Source of the DNA: Acidobacteriota bacterium
Lineage (GTDB): Bacteria > Acidobacteriota > Vicinamibacteria > Vicinamibacterales > SCN-69-37
Direction of reading: 5' to 3'
Assembly: GCA_009694745.1 (NCBI GenBank)
Contig: SHUF01000009.1
Location: 1 to 64,000 of the forward strand
DNA length: 64,000 bases
Part shown: one piece after another, positions 1 through 9,315 of the stretch
How the letters are laid out: every line of letters begins with the position of its first letter
Position numbering within the stretch: the stretch's first letter is position 1
The notes under the pieces: generated by a model
What the model was told of the DNA's origin: nothing
The model's database searches: none
What the model saw: the letters and a program-made list of their open reading frames with translations, nothing else
Made by a program: the position numbers and the translations under genes

Positions 1-390
1 GAAGGGTTGGTCGTGCCGGTGTTGCGCGACGCCGACCGGATGTCGTTTCCTGCCATCGAACTCGCTGTTCGCGACTTTGCCCAAAAGGTAGCCGACAACA
101 CGTTGTCGCTCAACGACCTGCGTGGCGGCACCTTCACCATCACCAACGGCGGCGTGTTCGGCTCGCTGATGAGCACGCCGATCTTGAATCCGCCACAGGT
201 GGGCATTCTTGGCCTGCACGCAATCAAGGACCGGCCCATCGGTGTGAATGGTCAGGTGGTCCTTCGCCCGATGATGTACATCGCGCTCACCTACGATCAC
301 CGAATCGTGGATGGCTCGGAAGCCGTTCGCTTCCTCGTCCGCGTCAAGGAACTGGTCGAAGACCCTGGAACACTTTTGCTTGAGTCATGA
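1..390 (+). CDS. sucB: 2-oxoacid dehydrogenase E2 component (dihydrolipoyl succinyl/acyltransferase), C-terminal end
   Basis: This is the last 129 codons of an E2 acyltransferase; the 5' part (lipoyl and E3-binding domains) lies outside the window, and the frame is open from base 1. The C-terminal catalytic domain is clear: a [13 protein letters not shown] block, then the active-site motif YDHRIVDG with the HxxxDG catalytic histidine and aspartate, and the usual terminus ending in LLLES. The enzyme transfers the succinyl (or other acyl) group from dihydrolipoamide to CoA in the cytoplasmic dehydrogenase complex. The [14 protein letters not shown] stretch and the C-terminus fit the succinyltransferase (SucB) subgroup best, but an acetyl- or branched-chain form cannot be excluded from this fragment. 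Confidence 0.88.
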   Translation, partial: EGLVVPVLRDADRMSFPAIELAVRDFAQKVADNTLSLNDLRGGTFTITNGGVFGSLMSTPILNPPQVGILGLHAIKDRPIGVNGQVVLRPMMYIALTYDHRIVDGSEAVRFLVRVKELVEDPGTLLLES

Positions 391-467
391 GGCTCTCGGT
401 TACACGTGGCTCTCTTAACCTTCAGTCCTTCATGCCTCGTGTGCTTTAAGCTGCTAGGATCACCCGC

Positions 468-1253
468 GTGAGTCGTCAAATGATGGTGGTGCTGGTGACG
501 GTGGCGCTTGTGGGCGTGAGCGTCATAGTGGGTCTCAACATGCAGTCCGGCCGATCCGAGCCGGCCCCGGCTGCACCGCCGGCGCCACCGACCAGCGATA
601 CGTCAGCGCCCGTGGCGCCCAGTGCGCCGGTGGCCGCGCCCGAAACGCCACGAGCGGCACCGCGAACCGCGCCGGCGCCGAAACCCGCGGCAGTCGCCCC
701 GCCGCCCGCGGTGGTCGAAGTGCCCACGACGGCCACGCTCCACATCACGAGTGATGTACCCGGCGCGCAGGTGTTCATCGACCGAAAGTTCATCGGCGTT
801 GCGCCCGTGACCGCGGAGGAAGTGGCGCCAGGCACCCGCCAGATCAACGTCTCGGCGCCCGGCTACGACGGTGTTGTCGAATCCCTGGACGTGGCAGCAG
901 GACCGCGCGACGTCATGATCTCGCTCAAGACCATTCGGCTCGATGAGTCTATTGCCGTCACCCACAAACATGGGATGGGCTCCTGCAAGGGGCGCCTGAT
1001 CGCGACGCCGGAGGGGCTGCGCTACGAAACCGACAACAAGAACGATGGCTTCACGGTGCCGCTGAGCGCGATTCAAACGTTCACCGCGGACTTTTTGGCG
1101 AAGAACCTCAAGCTGAAGATCAAGGGCGGACGTTCGTACGACTTCACGGATCCGGGCGGCAAGGCCGATCCGCTCTACCTGTTTCAGCAAGCCGTTGAAA
1201 AAGCGCGCGCCAAGCTGGCCGCCGGCAAGGACCTGCCGCAGGCGATGCGATGA
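468..1253 (+). CDS. PEGA-domain membrane-anchored protein
   Basis: A 261-residue protein starting at GTG. Residues about 5-24 form one hydrophobic segment (signal anchor), followed by a Pro/Ala-rich linker (about 30-85) and a PEGA domain (about 88-155) recognisable from SDVPGAQVFIDRKFIG and the following APGTRQINVSAPGY. The last 100 residues contain a second small domain (KGRLIATPEGLRYE...) resembling a beta-rich PH-like fold; I do not recognise it firmly. PEGA domains are usually extracytoplasmic, surface-layer-like modules. The gene overlaps the next start by 4 bases (ATGA), so the two are probably co-translated. Exact function unknown. Confidence 0.75.
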   Translation: MSRQMMVVLVTVALVGVSVIVGLNMQSGRSEPAPAAPPAPPTSDTSAPVAPSAPVAAPETPRAAPRTAPAPKPAAVAPPPAVVEVPTTATLHITSDVPGAQVFIDRKFIGVAPVTAEEVAPGTRQINVSAPGYDGVVESLDVAAGPRDVMISLKTIRLDESIAVTHKHGMGSCKGRLIATPEGLRYETDNKNDGFTVPLSAIQTFTADFLAKNLKLKIKGGRSYDFTDPGGKADPLYLFQQAVEKARAKLAAGKDLPQAMR

Positions 1254-1666
1254 AGGTCATTTCGGCCATTTCGGTCATTGCTGCCTTGTCGGGCTCGGCT
1301 GCCTGCGGGCCGTCGGTGTCCGATCACGACAATCGAATTTTCTCGTTGCCGGCTTCGGTGAAACTTTCGGCCGTTGACCTGTCGTCGGCCTACGCGGCCG
1401 ATGCCGGCGCGGCGGATGGTCGTTATCGCGGCCGCGTCATCGAGATCAGCGGCGTGATCCGGGGGCTGCGACCTGACGCGACCGCCGTGAACATGGCGGG
1501 CGCCGAAGTGGGCCCGGTGGTCGAGGCGTCAATTCACGACGACGTCGCGGCGCAGGTGCTCAAGGGCGTCGCCGACGGACAGCGCCTGACGCTGAAGTGT
1601 TTTTGTGAGGGACTGGACCAACACGTGCGGCTGAAGAGTTGCGTCGCGCCAGACCCTGTTCGCTGA
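1250..1666 (+). CDS. OB-fold (tRNA_anti-like) putative lipoprotein
   Basis: A 138-residue secreted protein. The N-terminus has a signal peptide ending in a lipobox-like GSAAC (Cys about residue 19), so it is likely a lipoprotein. The rest matches the tRNA_anti-like OB-fold family: YRGRVIEISGVI at the start of the first strand, then DGQRLTLKCFCEGL and VRLKSC near the end. Proteins of this family are small periplasmic or membrane-associated OB-folds with no established substrate. It overlaps the PEGA gene by 4 bases and ends 4 bases before parE. Confidence 0.65.
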   Translation: MKVISAISVIAALSGSAACGPSVSDHDNRIFSLPASVKLSAVDLSSAYAADAGAADGRYRGRVIEISGVIRGLRPDATAVNMAGAEVGPVVEASIHDDVAAQVLKGVADGQRLTLKCFCEGLDQHVRLKSCVAPDPVR

Positions 1667-1670
1667 TCCC

Positions 1671-3593
1671 ATGGCTTCATATACCGCAAAAGACATTACG
1701 GTTCTCGAAGGGCTTGAACCCGTTCGCCGGCGCCCCGGCATGTACATCGGCGGCGTTGGATCCTCGGGGCTGCACCACCTGGTGTGGGAGGTGTTGGACA
1801 ACTCCGTGGACGAGGCGATGAACGGACATGCCTCGCACATTGAAGTGACCCTGCACGCCGACGGCGCGTCGATGACGGTGTCAGACGACGGGCGCGGGAT
1901 TCCGGTGGATAAACACCCGACCACCAAGACCAGCGCGTTGGAAGTGATCTTCACCACCCTGCACGCGGGCGGCAAGTTCGAGGGGCAGAACTACAAGACC
2001 GCCGGCGGCTTGCACGGGGTTGGCGCATCGGTCGTGAATGCCCTGTCGCGCGAACTGGTGGCGACGATCAAACGTGATGGCGCCACCTGGCAGCAGAAGT
2101 ACAAACAGGGCGTGCCGCAGGGTGATGTCAAGAAACTGGGCCCCGCCCGAGGCACCGGTACCACCGTGTTCTTCCGGCCTGATTCCACGATCTTTCCGAA
2201 GACACAGTTTGAAGCCGCGGTCATTCGCGAGCGCATTGAAGTGTCGAGCTACCTGCACAAGGGGCTCAAGGTGGTCTTCGAAAACGAAGCGGCCATCGGC
2301 GATGAACCGCGGCACGAGGAGTTCCAGCACAGCGAAGGCATTGCCGACTACCTGAAGAAGATCCTGACCGAGCGCCACGCGCGCGCGGTGCACGAACAGC
2401 CGTTCACGGTCACGCGTGATCATGATGAAACGGGCTTGAAGCTCGATGTGGTGCTGCAGTGGACCGAGTCCACAGACGAACATCTTCGCAGCTATGTGAA
2501 CGGCATTCCCACGGGATCCGGCGGTACGCACGAAAACGGCCTGCGAGCCGGGTTGGGCAAGGCCATCCGCAACTTCATCGAGACGCACACGCTGTCACCC
2601 AAAGGCGTGACGCTGACGGCCGAGGATCTGCGCGAAGGCATGACGGGTGTGCTCAGCATCTTCATCGCCGAGCCGCAATTTCAGGGACAGACCAAAGACC
2701 GGCTCAACAACCCGGAGGTCTCAAACATCGTGGACTCGATGGTGCGGCCCGCGCTGGAGCACTGGCTGAACCAGAACCGGAGCACGGCCGAGCAGATCAT
2801 CGCGCGCATCATCCTGGCGGCGCGTGCGCGAGAGGCTAGTCGCGCGGCGCAGGCTGAAGTCACCCGCAAGTCCGCCACATCGTCACGACTGACGCTTCCC
2901 GGGAAGCTGAGCGACTGCACGTCGCCCGGCCGCGAGGAAAGCGAACTCTTCATCGTCGAAGGTGACTCGGCCGGCGGGTCGGCCAAGCAGGGGCGGGACC
3001 GTGCGCGGCAGGCTATTCTGCCGCTGCGCGGTAAAGTGCTCAACACCGAAAGCGCCAGCACGGCAAAGGTACTCGAGAACAAGGAACTGTCGGACCTGGT
3101 CACGGCCCTTGGCTGCGGCATCGGCAAGGGATTCGAACTCTCGCGGCTTCGGTACGGCCGGGTCATCATCCTGGCGGACGCAGATTCGGACGGCCATCAT
3201 ATCGCGACACTGTTGTTGACGTTCATTTACCGTCACATGCCGCAGCTCATCACGGCCGGCCGCGTGTACCTGGCGCAGCCGCCCTTGTACCGCATCGATA
3301 TCGGCAAAGAGACGTTCTGGGCCACCGACGATCACCACAGGGATCAGATCCTGGGTCGCCCCGGTGCCAAGGGCAAGGTGGACATCACGCGCTTCAAGGG
3401 ATTGGGCGAGATGATGCCCAAGGTTCTGTGGGAGACGACGATGAATCCGCGGACACGCCGGTTGCTGCGTGTGGGCATTGAAGACGCCATTGTCACGGAC
3501 CGGATCATCAATGAATTGATGGGCAAGGACCCGTCGGCGCGGTTTAGGTTCATCATGGAACACGCTGAAGCCGCCGAAGAACTCGACGTGTGA
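1671..3593 (+). CDS. parE: DNA topoisomerase IV subunit B (GyrB/ParE type IIA)
   Basis: A 640-residue ATPase subunit of a type IIA topoisomerase, which unlinks or relaxes DNA with its partner ParC/GyrA (not in this window). The N-terminal GHKL ATPase shows EVLDNSVDEA (about 43-52), DDGRGIPVD and GGLHGVGASVVNALS; the transducer domain follows. The TOPRIM domain carries FIVEGDSAGGSAKQGRDR near residue 426 and ADADSDGHHIATLLL near 501. The ADSDG form and ITRFKGLGEMMP resemble ParE more than GyrB (which usually has ADVDGSHI). Length fits ParE. A protein doing both jobs is possible. Confidence 0.85.
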   Translation: MASYTAKDITVLEGLEPVRRRPGMYIGGVGSSGLHHLVWEVLDNSVDEAMNGHASHIEVTLHADGASMTVSDDGRGIPVDKHPTTKTSALEVIFTTLHAGGKFEGQNYKTAGGLHGVGASVVNALSRELVATIKRDGATWQQKYKQGVPQGDVKKLGPARGTGTTVFFRPDSTIFPKTQFEAAVIRERIEVSSYLHKGLKVVFENEAAIGDEPRHEEFQHSEGIADYLKKILTERHARAVHEQPFTVTRDHDETGLKLDVVLQWTESTDEHLRSYVNGIPTGSGGTHENGLRAGLGKAIRNFIETHTLSPKGVTLTAEDLREGMTGVLSIFIAEPQFQGQTKDRLNNPEVSNIVDSMVRPALEHWLNQNRSTAEQIIARIILAARAREASRAAQAEVTRKSATSSRLTLPGKLSDCTSPGREESELFIVEGDSAGGSAKQGRDRARQAILPLRGKVLNTESASTAKVLENKELSDLVTALGCGIGKGFELSRLRYGRVIILADADSDGHHIATLLLTFIYRHMPQLITAGRVYLAQPPLYRIDIGKETFWATDDHHRDQILGRPGAKGKVDITRFKGLGEMMPKVLWETTMNPRTRRLLRVGIEDAIVTDRIINELMGKDPSARFRFIMEHAEAAEELDV

Positions 3594-3991
3594 TGCGAGG
3601 GCTGGCGCGGCGCCTGATCGGCGTCTGGCTGATGGTCGACGGAGCGCTGACCGGCATGTGGTTCAGCGGGCTGGCCGATTCGCTGGGCGGCCGCGACGCC
3701 GTGTCGGTGACCATGATGGCGGCCAGGGTGATGGTGGCGGCGTTGTCCATGGTCGCCGGCTGGCTGGTGACCCAGCGGCGCCCTCAGGGCACGCCGCTCG
3801 CAGTGGCCGCACTGACCCTCATCGCAGCCTTTGGTCTTTTTAGCGCGTGGACCGGTGTATTGCCGAGTAATCTGGATCCCTCGTTTCGCGGGCCCGCGGC
3901 ACTGCTGCAGGCTGTGATCGCTGCGGTGGCGATCCTTTTCCTGCGATTCGACGCCCAGGAGACCCGGCCCGATGGCACCACTCGCGCTTGA
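3593..3991 (+). CDS. small integral membrane protein, unknown function
   Basis: About 132 residues, overlapping the parE stop (TGATG), with an alternative GTG one codon earlier. Four hydrophobic segments are visible (about 8-28, 42-62, 72-92, 100-122), so it is a small polytopic inner-membrane protein. It overlaps the downstream ABC ATPase by 20 bases, which suggests translational coupling with the exporter genes rather than with parE. No family recognised; an accessory membrane protein of the transporter is a guess. Confidence 0.55.
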   Translation: MRGLARRLIGVWLMVDGALTGMWFSGLADSLGGRDAVSVTMMAARVMVAALSMVAGWLVTQRRPQGTPLAVAALTLIAAFGLFSAWTGVLPSNLDPSFRGPAALLQAVIAAVAILFLRFDAQETRPDGTTRA

Positions 3992-4742
3992 GACCACAGG
4001 ACTGCGCAAGACCTTCGGCGACCTAGTGGCCGTTGACGGTATCGCGCTGGCCGTGCCGACCGGCAGCTTCTATGGGTTCCTCGGGCCAAACGGCGCGGGC
4101 AAGTCCACCACGATCAAGTGCCTGACCGGGCTGATGACGCCGACGGCGGGCACCTTCCGCATTCTCGGCACCGACCCGATGGCCGACCCGGTTGCCGTGA
4201 AGCGCAAGATCGGCGTCGTACCCGAAGACCTGGCGTTGTTCGATCGATTAACGGGTACCGAAACCCTGTCGTTTGTCGGCCAGGTGCACGGGATCGAGCC
4301 GGCGCAGGTGCGCACGCGCGCGGGCGAGCTGCTGACGCTCATGGACTTGACCAAGTCCGCAGGCGAGATGGTGGCTGACTATTCGCACGGCATGCGCAAG
4401 AAGCTGGCCTTGTCGGTGGCCTTGCTGCCGGCGCCGCGCATGTTGTTTCTCGACGAACCGTTCGAAGGCATTGACGCGGTGGCCGCTCGCCAGATTCGGC
4501 AACTGCTGTTGCAGTATGTGAAGGGCGGCGGCACCATCTTCCTGACGTCGCACATTCTCGAGATCGTCGAACGCCTCTGCGACCACATCGGTGTGATCCA
4601 GAAGGGCCGTCTCGTGGCGCAAGGGCCGGTGGCCGAGTTGCGCGCCGGTGCGGGCGGCATGAAGACGCTCGAAGAGCTGTTCCTGGAATTGGTGGATACC
4701 GAGCGCTCGGCGATGCCCACGATGGACTGGCTCGCGGGATGA
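3972..4742 (+). CDS. ABC transporter ATP-binding protein (ABC-2/CcmA type)
   Basis: A 256-residue nucleotide-binding domain. It shows Walker A GPNGAGKST (about 38-46), a Q-loop-equivalent region (VPEDLALFDRLTG), signature YSHGMRKKLAL (about 137) and Walker B MLFLDEPFEGID (about 157-168), then an H-loop histidine in LTSHILEI. The sequence type is that of exporters with ABC-2 permeases. The next gene starts within its stop codon (ATGA) and encodes the membrane partner. Substrate not deducible. Confidence 0.85.
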   Translation: MAPLALETTGLRKTFGDLVAVDGIALAVPTGSFYGFLGPNGAGKSTTIKCLTGLMTPTAGTFRILGTDPMADPVAVKRKIGVVPEDLALFDRLTGTETLSFVGQVHGIEPAQVRTRAGELLTLMDLTKSAGEMVADYSHGMRKKLALSVALLPAPRMLFLDEPFEGIDAVAARQIRQLLLQYVKGGGTIFLTSHILEIVERLCDHIGVIQKGRLVAQGPVAELRAGAGGMKTLEELFLELVDTERSAMPTMDWLAG

Positions 4743-6445
4743 TCCGGTTTCTTCGCGCGTTTGCCTGGCTGCGCTGGCGGCTGTTGCTCAACGGCGTCCG
4801 CAGCGGCCGTCGGCGAGACGCACTCGAGCAAGTCTCCCGCCTCCTCGCGCTCATCGTCCCCGCGCTCATCGTGGTCATGTCGCTGGGTTCGATCATCCTG
4901 GTGGCACTCGGCGGGCTGATCGGCGGAAATGCGCTGGCCACGGGCCGGTTCGCCGCTCCTGACGTCATCATCTTTGTCGCGCGTGCGCTCTTGTTCGGTG
5001 CCACCGCGCTTGTGGTGTTCATGCCCATTGGCGGCGCCGCGCAAACCACGGGGACAAAGTACTCACGGCTGTTGCTATTGCCCATTCCCACGCGCGGCCT
5101 GCACCTGGTGGAGGTGGTGGCGGGGTTGGCTGATCCATGGATTCTGTTTACGCTGCCTGGCCTTGCGCTCTTTGCCGCGGGTCTGGCGTGGGGCGGGCGA
5201 ATGGATCTGGCGGCCATCGCAGCTGTGGCGGGTATGGCCCTTGCCGTAGTGCTGGCGTCCATGGCTGCGCTCGTCAGTTTTTCTGTGAGTTGGCTGTTTC
5301 GCGACCGTCGCCGTGCCGAGCTGCTGACGATCATCGCGGTGATGTCGATCTCCGTAGTCGCTTTGTTGCCGCAGTTCCTGAACGATGCCGAGAGCGGAAT
5401 GCGGCGAAGAGGTGGCGCCAGGGGCAGCGGGCCAATCACCGTGGCCCGCATCGAATCAATGCTGCCGGCGTGGTCGCAGGTGCTGCCCTCCGAACTGTTT
5501 GGTGGGGCCATGACCAGCGCCGTGGTGAATGGCGATCGGCGAGCGGCCATGAGTTGGGTTGCCGTGCTCGTGGCCGAAGGCATCGTGTTCTTCTGGCTGT
5601 CGGGACTTGTGCATCGCCGATTGCTTGAAGCGGCTGGCGGATTGACCAGCCGCCGACAACGCATGGCGCGAATGCGTCCACCCTGGCGTCTGCCCCCCGT
5701 GAGCCCACAAGCGATGGCCGTTGCGTGGGTGATGGTCAACGGGGGACTGCGATCGGTGCGCGGCCGCGTCGCGGTGCTGTTGCCCGGCCCGATGATGGCG
5801 CTCGTGTCGCTCGTCGTGCTCCGAAAGCCCGACGAGGCGCCGTGGATTGCCATGCTCGGCACCCACAGTCATTTGTTGTTTGGCGTGAGTTTGTTTGTGG
5901 CGATCTTTGCCATCCAGCCCTTCACGATGAACCAGTTCTCGTCAGATCGAGCCGGCCTGACCCTGCAGTTTCTGATGCCAGTCAGCTCTGTCGATCTGGT
6001 GCGCGGCAAGGCCATTGCGGGCGGCGCGTTGGTTCTGATCGCAGCAGTGATTTCAGGTGTGGCGGCCGCCGTCGCCACCGGGGGTGGACTGCCGGTGGCG
6101 TGGGTGATGACCCTGGTTGGTGGCCTGGCCACCTACGTGACGATCACGCCGATCGCGGCCCTTATGTCCGCGGTGTTTCCCGTGGCGGCCGACATGAGCA
6201 AGGCCGGCTCCGGAGGCAATCCGCATACGGCCTCAGCCTTGATCGGCATGTTCGCAGGGTGCGCCGCGATCCTGCCCGTGCTGATCATCGCGGTGCCCGG
6301 GCTGTTGCCTGGTGCGACGCCGGTCGGAAGGCTGTTGGCGATGGCCCTGTGGCTCGCGGTCGTGACGGCCGTGGCATGGCTGTTGCTGGCGCTCATCTCG
6401 CGCGTGGTCATGGCCCGCCGCGAGAATCTCTTTTTGACGAAGTGA
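4739..6445 (+). CDS. ABC transporter permease (ABC-2-like, polytopic)
   Basis: A 568-residue polytopic protein with roughly ten to twelve hydrophobic segments, including pairs at about 35-65 and 75-105, a cluster around 140-215 and another over 370-560. It overlaps the ATPase gene by 4 bases, and together they make a minimal exporter. The gene ends with LFLTK a few bases before a strong hairpin at 6441-6475. No substrate-specific motif is visible. Confidence 0.75.
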   Translation: MIRFLRAFAWLRWRLLLNGVRSGRRRDALEQVSRLLALIVPALIVVMSLGSIILVALGGLIGGNALATGRFAAPDVIIFVARALLFGATALVVFMPIGGAAQTTGTKYSRLLLLPIPTRGLHLVEVVAGLADPWILFTLPGLALFAAGLAWGGRMDLAAIAAVAGMALAVVLASMAALVSFSVSWLFRDRRRAELLTIIAVMSISVVALLPQFLNDAESGMRRRGGARGSGPITVARIESMLPAWSQVLPSELFGGAMTSAVVNGDRRAAMSWVAVLVAEGIVFFWLSGLVHRRLLEAAGGLTSRRQRMARMRPPWRLPPVSPQAMAVAWVMVNGGLRSVRGRVAVLLPGPMMALVSLVVLRKPDEAPWIAMLGTHSHLLFGVSLFVAIFAIQPFTMNQFSSDRAGLTLQFLMPVSSVDLVRGKAIAGGALVLIAAVISGVAAAVATGGGLPVAWVMTLVGGLATYVTITPIAALMSAVFPVAADMSKAGSGGNPHTASALIGMFAGCAAILPVLIIAVPGLLPGATPVGRLLAMALWLAVVTAVAWLLLALISRVVMARRENLFLTK

Positions 6446-6475
6446 GAAAACTACCTCAGAGGTCGTTTTCTCACT
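6441..6475. terminator. bidirectional terminator hairpin (ACCTCAGAGGT family, copy 1)
   Basis: An inverted repeat with a stem of about 15 pairs and one mismatch: AGTGAGAAAAC on the left pairs with GTTTTCTCACT on the right around ACC-TCAGA-GGT. A/T runs flank the stem on both strands. It sits exactly between the convergent stops of the ABC permease (+, 6445) and the response regulator (-, 6475), so it can terminate both. Its core recurs at 12040-12100 and 63865-63889. Confidence 0.8.
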
Positions 6476-7173
6476 CACCCCACGAACTTGTACCCCAGCC
6501 TGTGCAGCGTCAGCACATACTGCGGGTTGCGCGGGTTGGGCTCGATCTTCTGGCGCAGCCATGCGACGCGTACATCCACCGTGCGCGTGGACGGCATCGA
6601 GTGGTAGCCCCACACTTCATTGAGCAACTCGTCCCGCGTGAGCGTCGCTTCCCGATGCTCGATGAAGTACTTCAAGAGCAGGAACTCGCGCGCTGACAAA
6701 TCGAGTTCCACACCGTCCTTGAGCACCTGCGCCTTGCGGAAGTCCACGCTGATGTTGCCGAAGTGGTAGGGCGTGGTGCCGCTCTGCGTGGACGACGCGC
6801 GCCGCAGCTGCACTTCGATTCGCGCCATCAGCTCGAGCATGTCGAACAGCTTGGTGAGATAATCGTCGGCCCCGAGTTTCAGGCCCAGCACCTTGTCCAG
6901 GATCTGCCCGCGCGCGGTCAGCATGATGACCGGCGTCGTGATGCTCCGCTGCCGGAGGTCGCGTCACACATCGAAGCCGTTCGCCTCAGGCAGCATCACG
7001 TCGAGCAGAATGACGTCCCACGATTCCCGCGTGGCGCGCTCAAGGCCTGCGGGGCCGTCCGACGCCGCGGCCACCTCGTACCCTTCGCTCGTGAGCCGAT
7101 CGGTCAACGTCAGCACAAGGCCCGGCCCATCCTCGATGAGCAGCACTCGGCGGGCGCGCACAGATGTGGCCAT
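6475..7173 (-). pseudogene. OmpR/PhoB-family response regulator interrupted by an in-frame TGA
   Basis: Read through, this is a complete 232-codon receiver plus winged-helix regulator. The receiver has VLLIEDGPG (acidic pair altered to ED), phosphoacceptor region ILLDVMLPEANGFDV and VIMLTARG; the DNA-binding domain has LDLSAREFLLLKYF and TRTVDVRVAWLRQKIE. At 6964-6966 an in-frame TGA follows GFDV, where a cysteine is common in this family (GFDVC-RDLR); the frame continues unchanged after it. The usual lysine region reads YLTKLFD, where most relatives have YxTKPF. The ATG overlaps the kinase stop (TGATG). It is probably non-functional unless the stop is read through. Confidence 0.8.
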
Positions 7174-8953
7174 CAGACGCCCGCCAGATCGGCGGCTACG
7201 GGCAACTGAATGGTGAATGTGGCGCCTTGCTTCGGGATGGAAGCCACCGTCACCCGTCCGCCATGTGATTCAGCGACACGAGGCTCAGACCGAGCCCGTT
7301 CCCTTGAATCTGCTGACTGGTCGCGTGGCGCATGTGATAGAAGGGTTCGAAGATGTGGGGCAGGTCTGCAGCTTCGATGCCACGTCCACGGTCCGAGACC
7401 GTGATGTGTACCTCTTCCCGGCCGTCCGCCATACTCCGCGTCACACCGAGACCCACCCAGCGGCCTTCGCCGCCGTATTTCAGCGCGTTGGTCAGCAGGT
7501 TCGAGACCGCTCGACGCAGGGCCTCCTCGTCGCCCAGGACCAAGGGCACGTCCTCGTCAACCGTGACATCGGCCTCCGCATGCGCTGCGGCAATCAGGGC
7601 CCCAGACGACTCAACCACGTCCCTCACAATCGCCACGACATCCACGGCTCTGAGAGACAGCGCGCGTCGCTGGCCCGTCAAACCAGCGAATTCCAGAACC
7701 TCTTCCACCATGTCCGTCAGGCGGCGTCCCTCCGACTCGATGAGTTCGCCGTACCGCTTGGCTCGCACCGGGTCGTCCACGACGCCCGCCGACAGATTCT
7801 GCGCGGCGGATCGAATCACCGCCAAAGGCGTACGGAGCTCGTGCGACACCGTGGCGACAAAATCCATCTGTTGCGCGGCCAGTTTCTCAGACCGGCGCGC
7901 ATTGACGACGATGATGCCGACGCCGAAGGCGAGCACCGAGAGAATGCTGAAGCTGATGACCACGTTCCTTCGGCGCGCCTGCGCAACCGCCGCATCAAGC
8001 GACCCGGCACCGTGGCGCAGCGCGATGTGCCAGCCGCCAAACGTGGTGATCATCGAGGGCTCCACCAGTCTTGTTCCCGACACGGAGCGCCCCACCACAA
8101 TCGCCATACTGCCCTCGGTCGGCGCCCGTACGCGCGTCGCCATTTCAGTGATGGCGCCGGCGCGCCGGTCGAAGGTGGCCGTATTGAATTGCCAGGAGTT
8201 GAAGGCCCCAAGAGTCTGGGCCGTCAGATCAAGGTGCGGCGACGAAAAAAACGACGCCAGGGCATCCGCAGTACCTATCATCACCGATTCCGAAGCTGCG
8301 GCTCCGCGGACGTATAGCGGCGTCTGGCCGCTGCCCCTGATGCTGATTAGATACTGGCCCGCATCGCCTTCCGGGAAATGCCGCTCCACAAGTTCCGGCA
8401 GAACCTGCGTGACGAGCACGTCCTTATCCAACTCCACGATGATGGCCTCACTCGACGGTTGTTGAATCGCCATCGTGACGTTGGCGCCGGCGCTGATCCG
8501 CTGCGGTGGCTGAATCACAGGGATGATCAACGCGGGAACGCTTTCGACGACGCTCGCGCGGCCGATCGAGAGCACATGTGTTGCGGCCGGCGCGCCTGCA
8601 GACTTTGCGGGCACGTGGTGAAACACGCGAAGCACAGGCGCCAGATGACTGGGCCAATCAAGCACCTGGCCCGCGCCAGACCCAACCACCAGCTGTTCGA
8701 GCACTGGCGGCTTGCCCGCGTCGCCCGGGCGGCTGAAGTAGATCGCTTTGACGAGGTCTGGATGCGGCGCCTGTTTCTGCCACGAGCCGAACCTCGAGTC
8801 CATCGACGTCCACAACTCATCCCCGACCGATTTTTGCGTGGCACCCGGCAGCGCGTAGGCCAGCCCGATTTCCTTGTCAAAATCGGCGGCAAACTCCTGC
8901 GCGCGTTGGTTCAACGACCGCTGCAGCTGTGCGCGTTCCGCTTCACTCACCTG
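7173..8953 (-). pseudogene. membrane sensor histidine kinase, 5' truncated and C-terminally frameshifted
   Basis: The sensor region (from about 8950) is followed by a transmembrane segment (VVISFSILSVLAFGVGIIVV), H-box MDFVATVSHELRTPLA, N-box NLLTNALKYGGEG, G1 DRGRGIEAADLPHIFEPF and G2 GNGLGLSLV. Right after G2 (about 7272-7279) the frame shifts: the ORF stops at 7250, while another frame continues VAESHGGRVTVASIPKQG... to a TGA at 7173-7175 that overlaps the regulator start. This is the normal kinase C-terminus, so a few bases were lost. The N-terminal membrane anchor is also missing: the gene abuts a receptor fragment near 8954. Confidence 0.8.
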
Positions 8954-9235
8954 TCCTACCCGTGGGGTTTCGGCACCCGTCCTCAGAGTGGCGGCGGCGG
9001 AGGCGGCGCCACCACGGTGATGATCGGCGGCGGTGGTGGGGGCATGGCGGCCGGCTTCGGCGGCGGCGCCGCCGACAAGCGGTTCCGTGTCGAGCTGTAC
9101 CTGTCGGCTCAGAACCTGCTCAATCGCGCGAACTACGTCGGCTACAGCGGCGTGATCACCTCGCCGTTCTTCGGCCAACCGACAAACGTCATGAACCCCC
9201 GCAAGCTCCAGGTGGGGATGCGGTTCGGGTTTTAG
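8954..9235 (+). pseudogene. C-terminal fragment of a TonB-dependent receptor-like outer-membrane protein
   Basis: Only the last 94 codons or so of a carboxypeptidase-regulatory/TonB-dependent receptor remain: SYPWGFG, a long glycine-rich loop, then RFRVELYLSAQNLLNRANY, SPFFGQPTNVMNPRK and the terminal strand LQVGMRFGF ending on an aromatic residue, as in outer-membrane beta barrels. There is no upstream coding sequence in frame; that DNA belongs to the kinase on the other strand. This is the downstream side of a deletion or rearrangement junction at about 8940-8956. Confidence 0.8.
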
Positions 9236-9287
9236 GGTCCAGAGTTCAGAGTCCAGCGGTCGGAGGTCCCGGGCTTGAGCCCGGGAC
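9234..9287. repeat. heptamer tandem repeat plus GC-rich hairpin
   Basis: Read on the minus strand, 9234-9254 consists of three 7-base units (GGACTCT, GAACTCT, GGACCCT), the same unit found five times at 59083-59117. At 9266-9287 a 9-bp perfect stem (GTCCCGGGC / GCCCGGGAC) with a TTGA loop follows. It could end transcription of the receptor remnant. No gene lies between 9236 and 9315. Confidence 0.6.
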
Positions 9288-9315
9288 AACAATCGCGGAT
9301 AAACTCACGCGAACC

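Noticed and set aside
4339-5862. 507-codon minus-strand frame
   Set aside because: Antisense to the ABC permease; Ser/Arg/Thr-rich translation with no domain.
7217-8317. 366-codon plus-strand frame
   Set aside because: Antisense to the sensor kinase, which carries clear H, N and G boxes on the minus strand.
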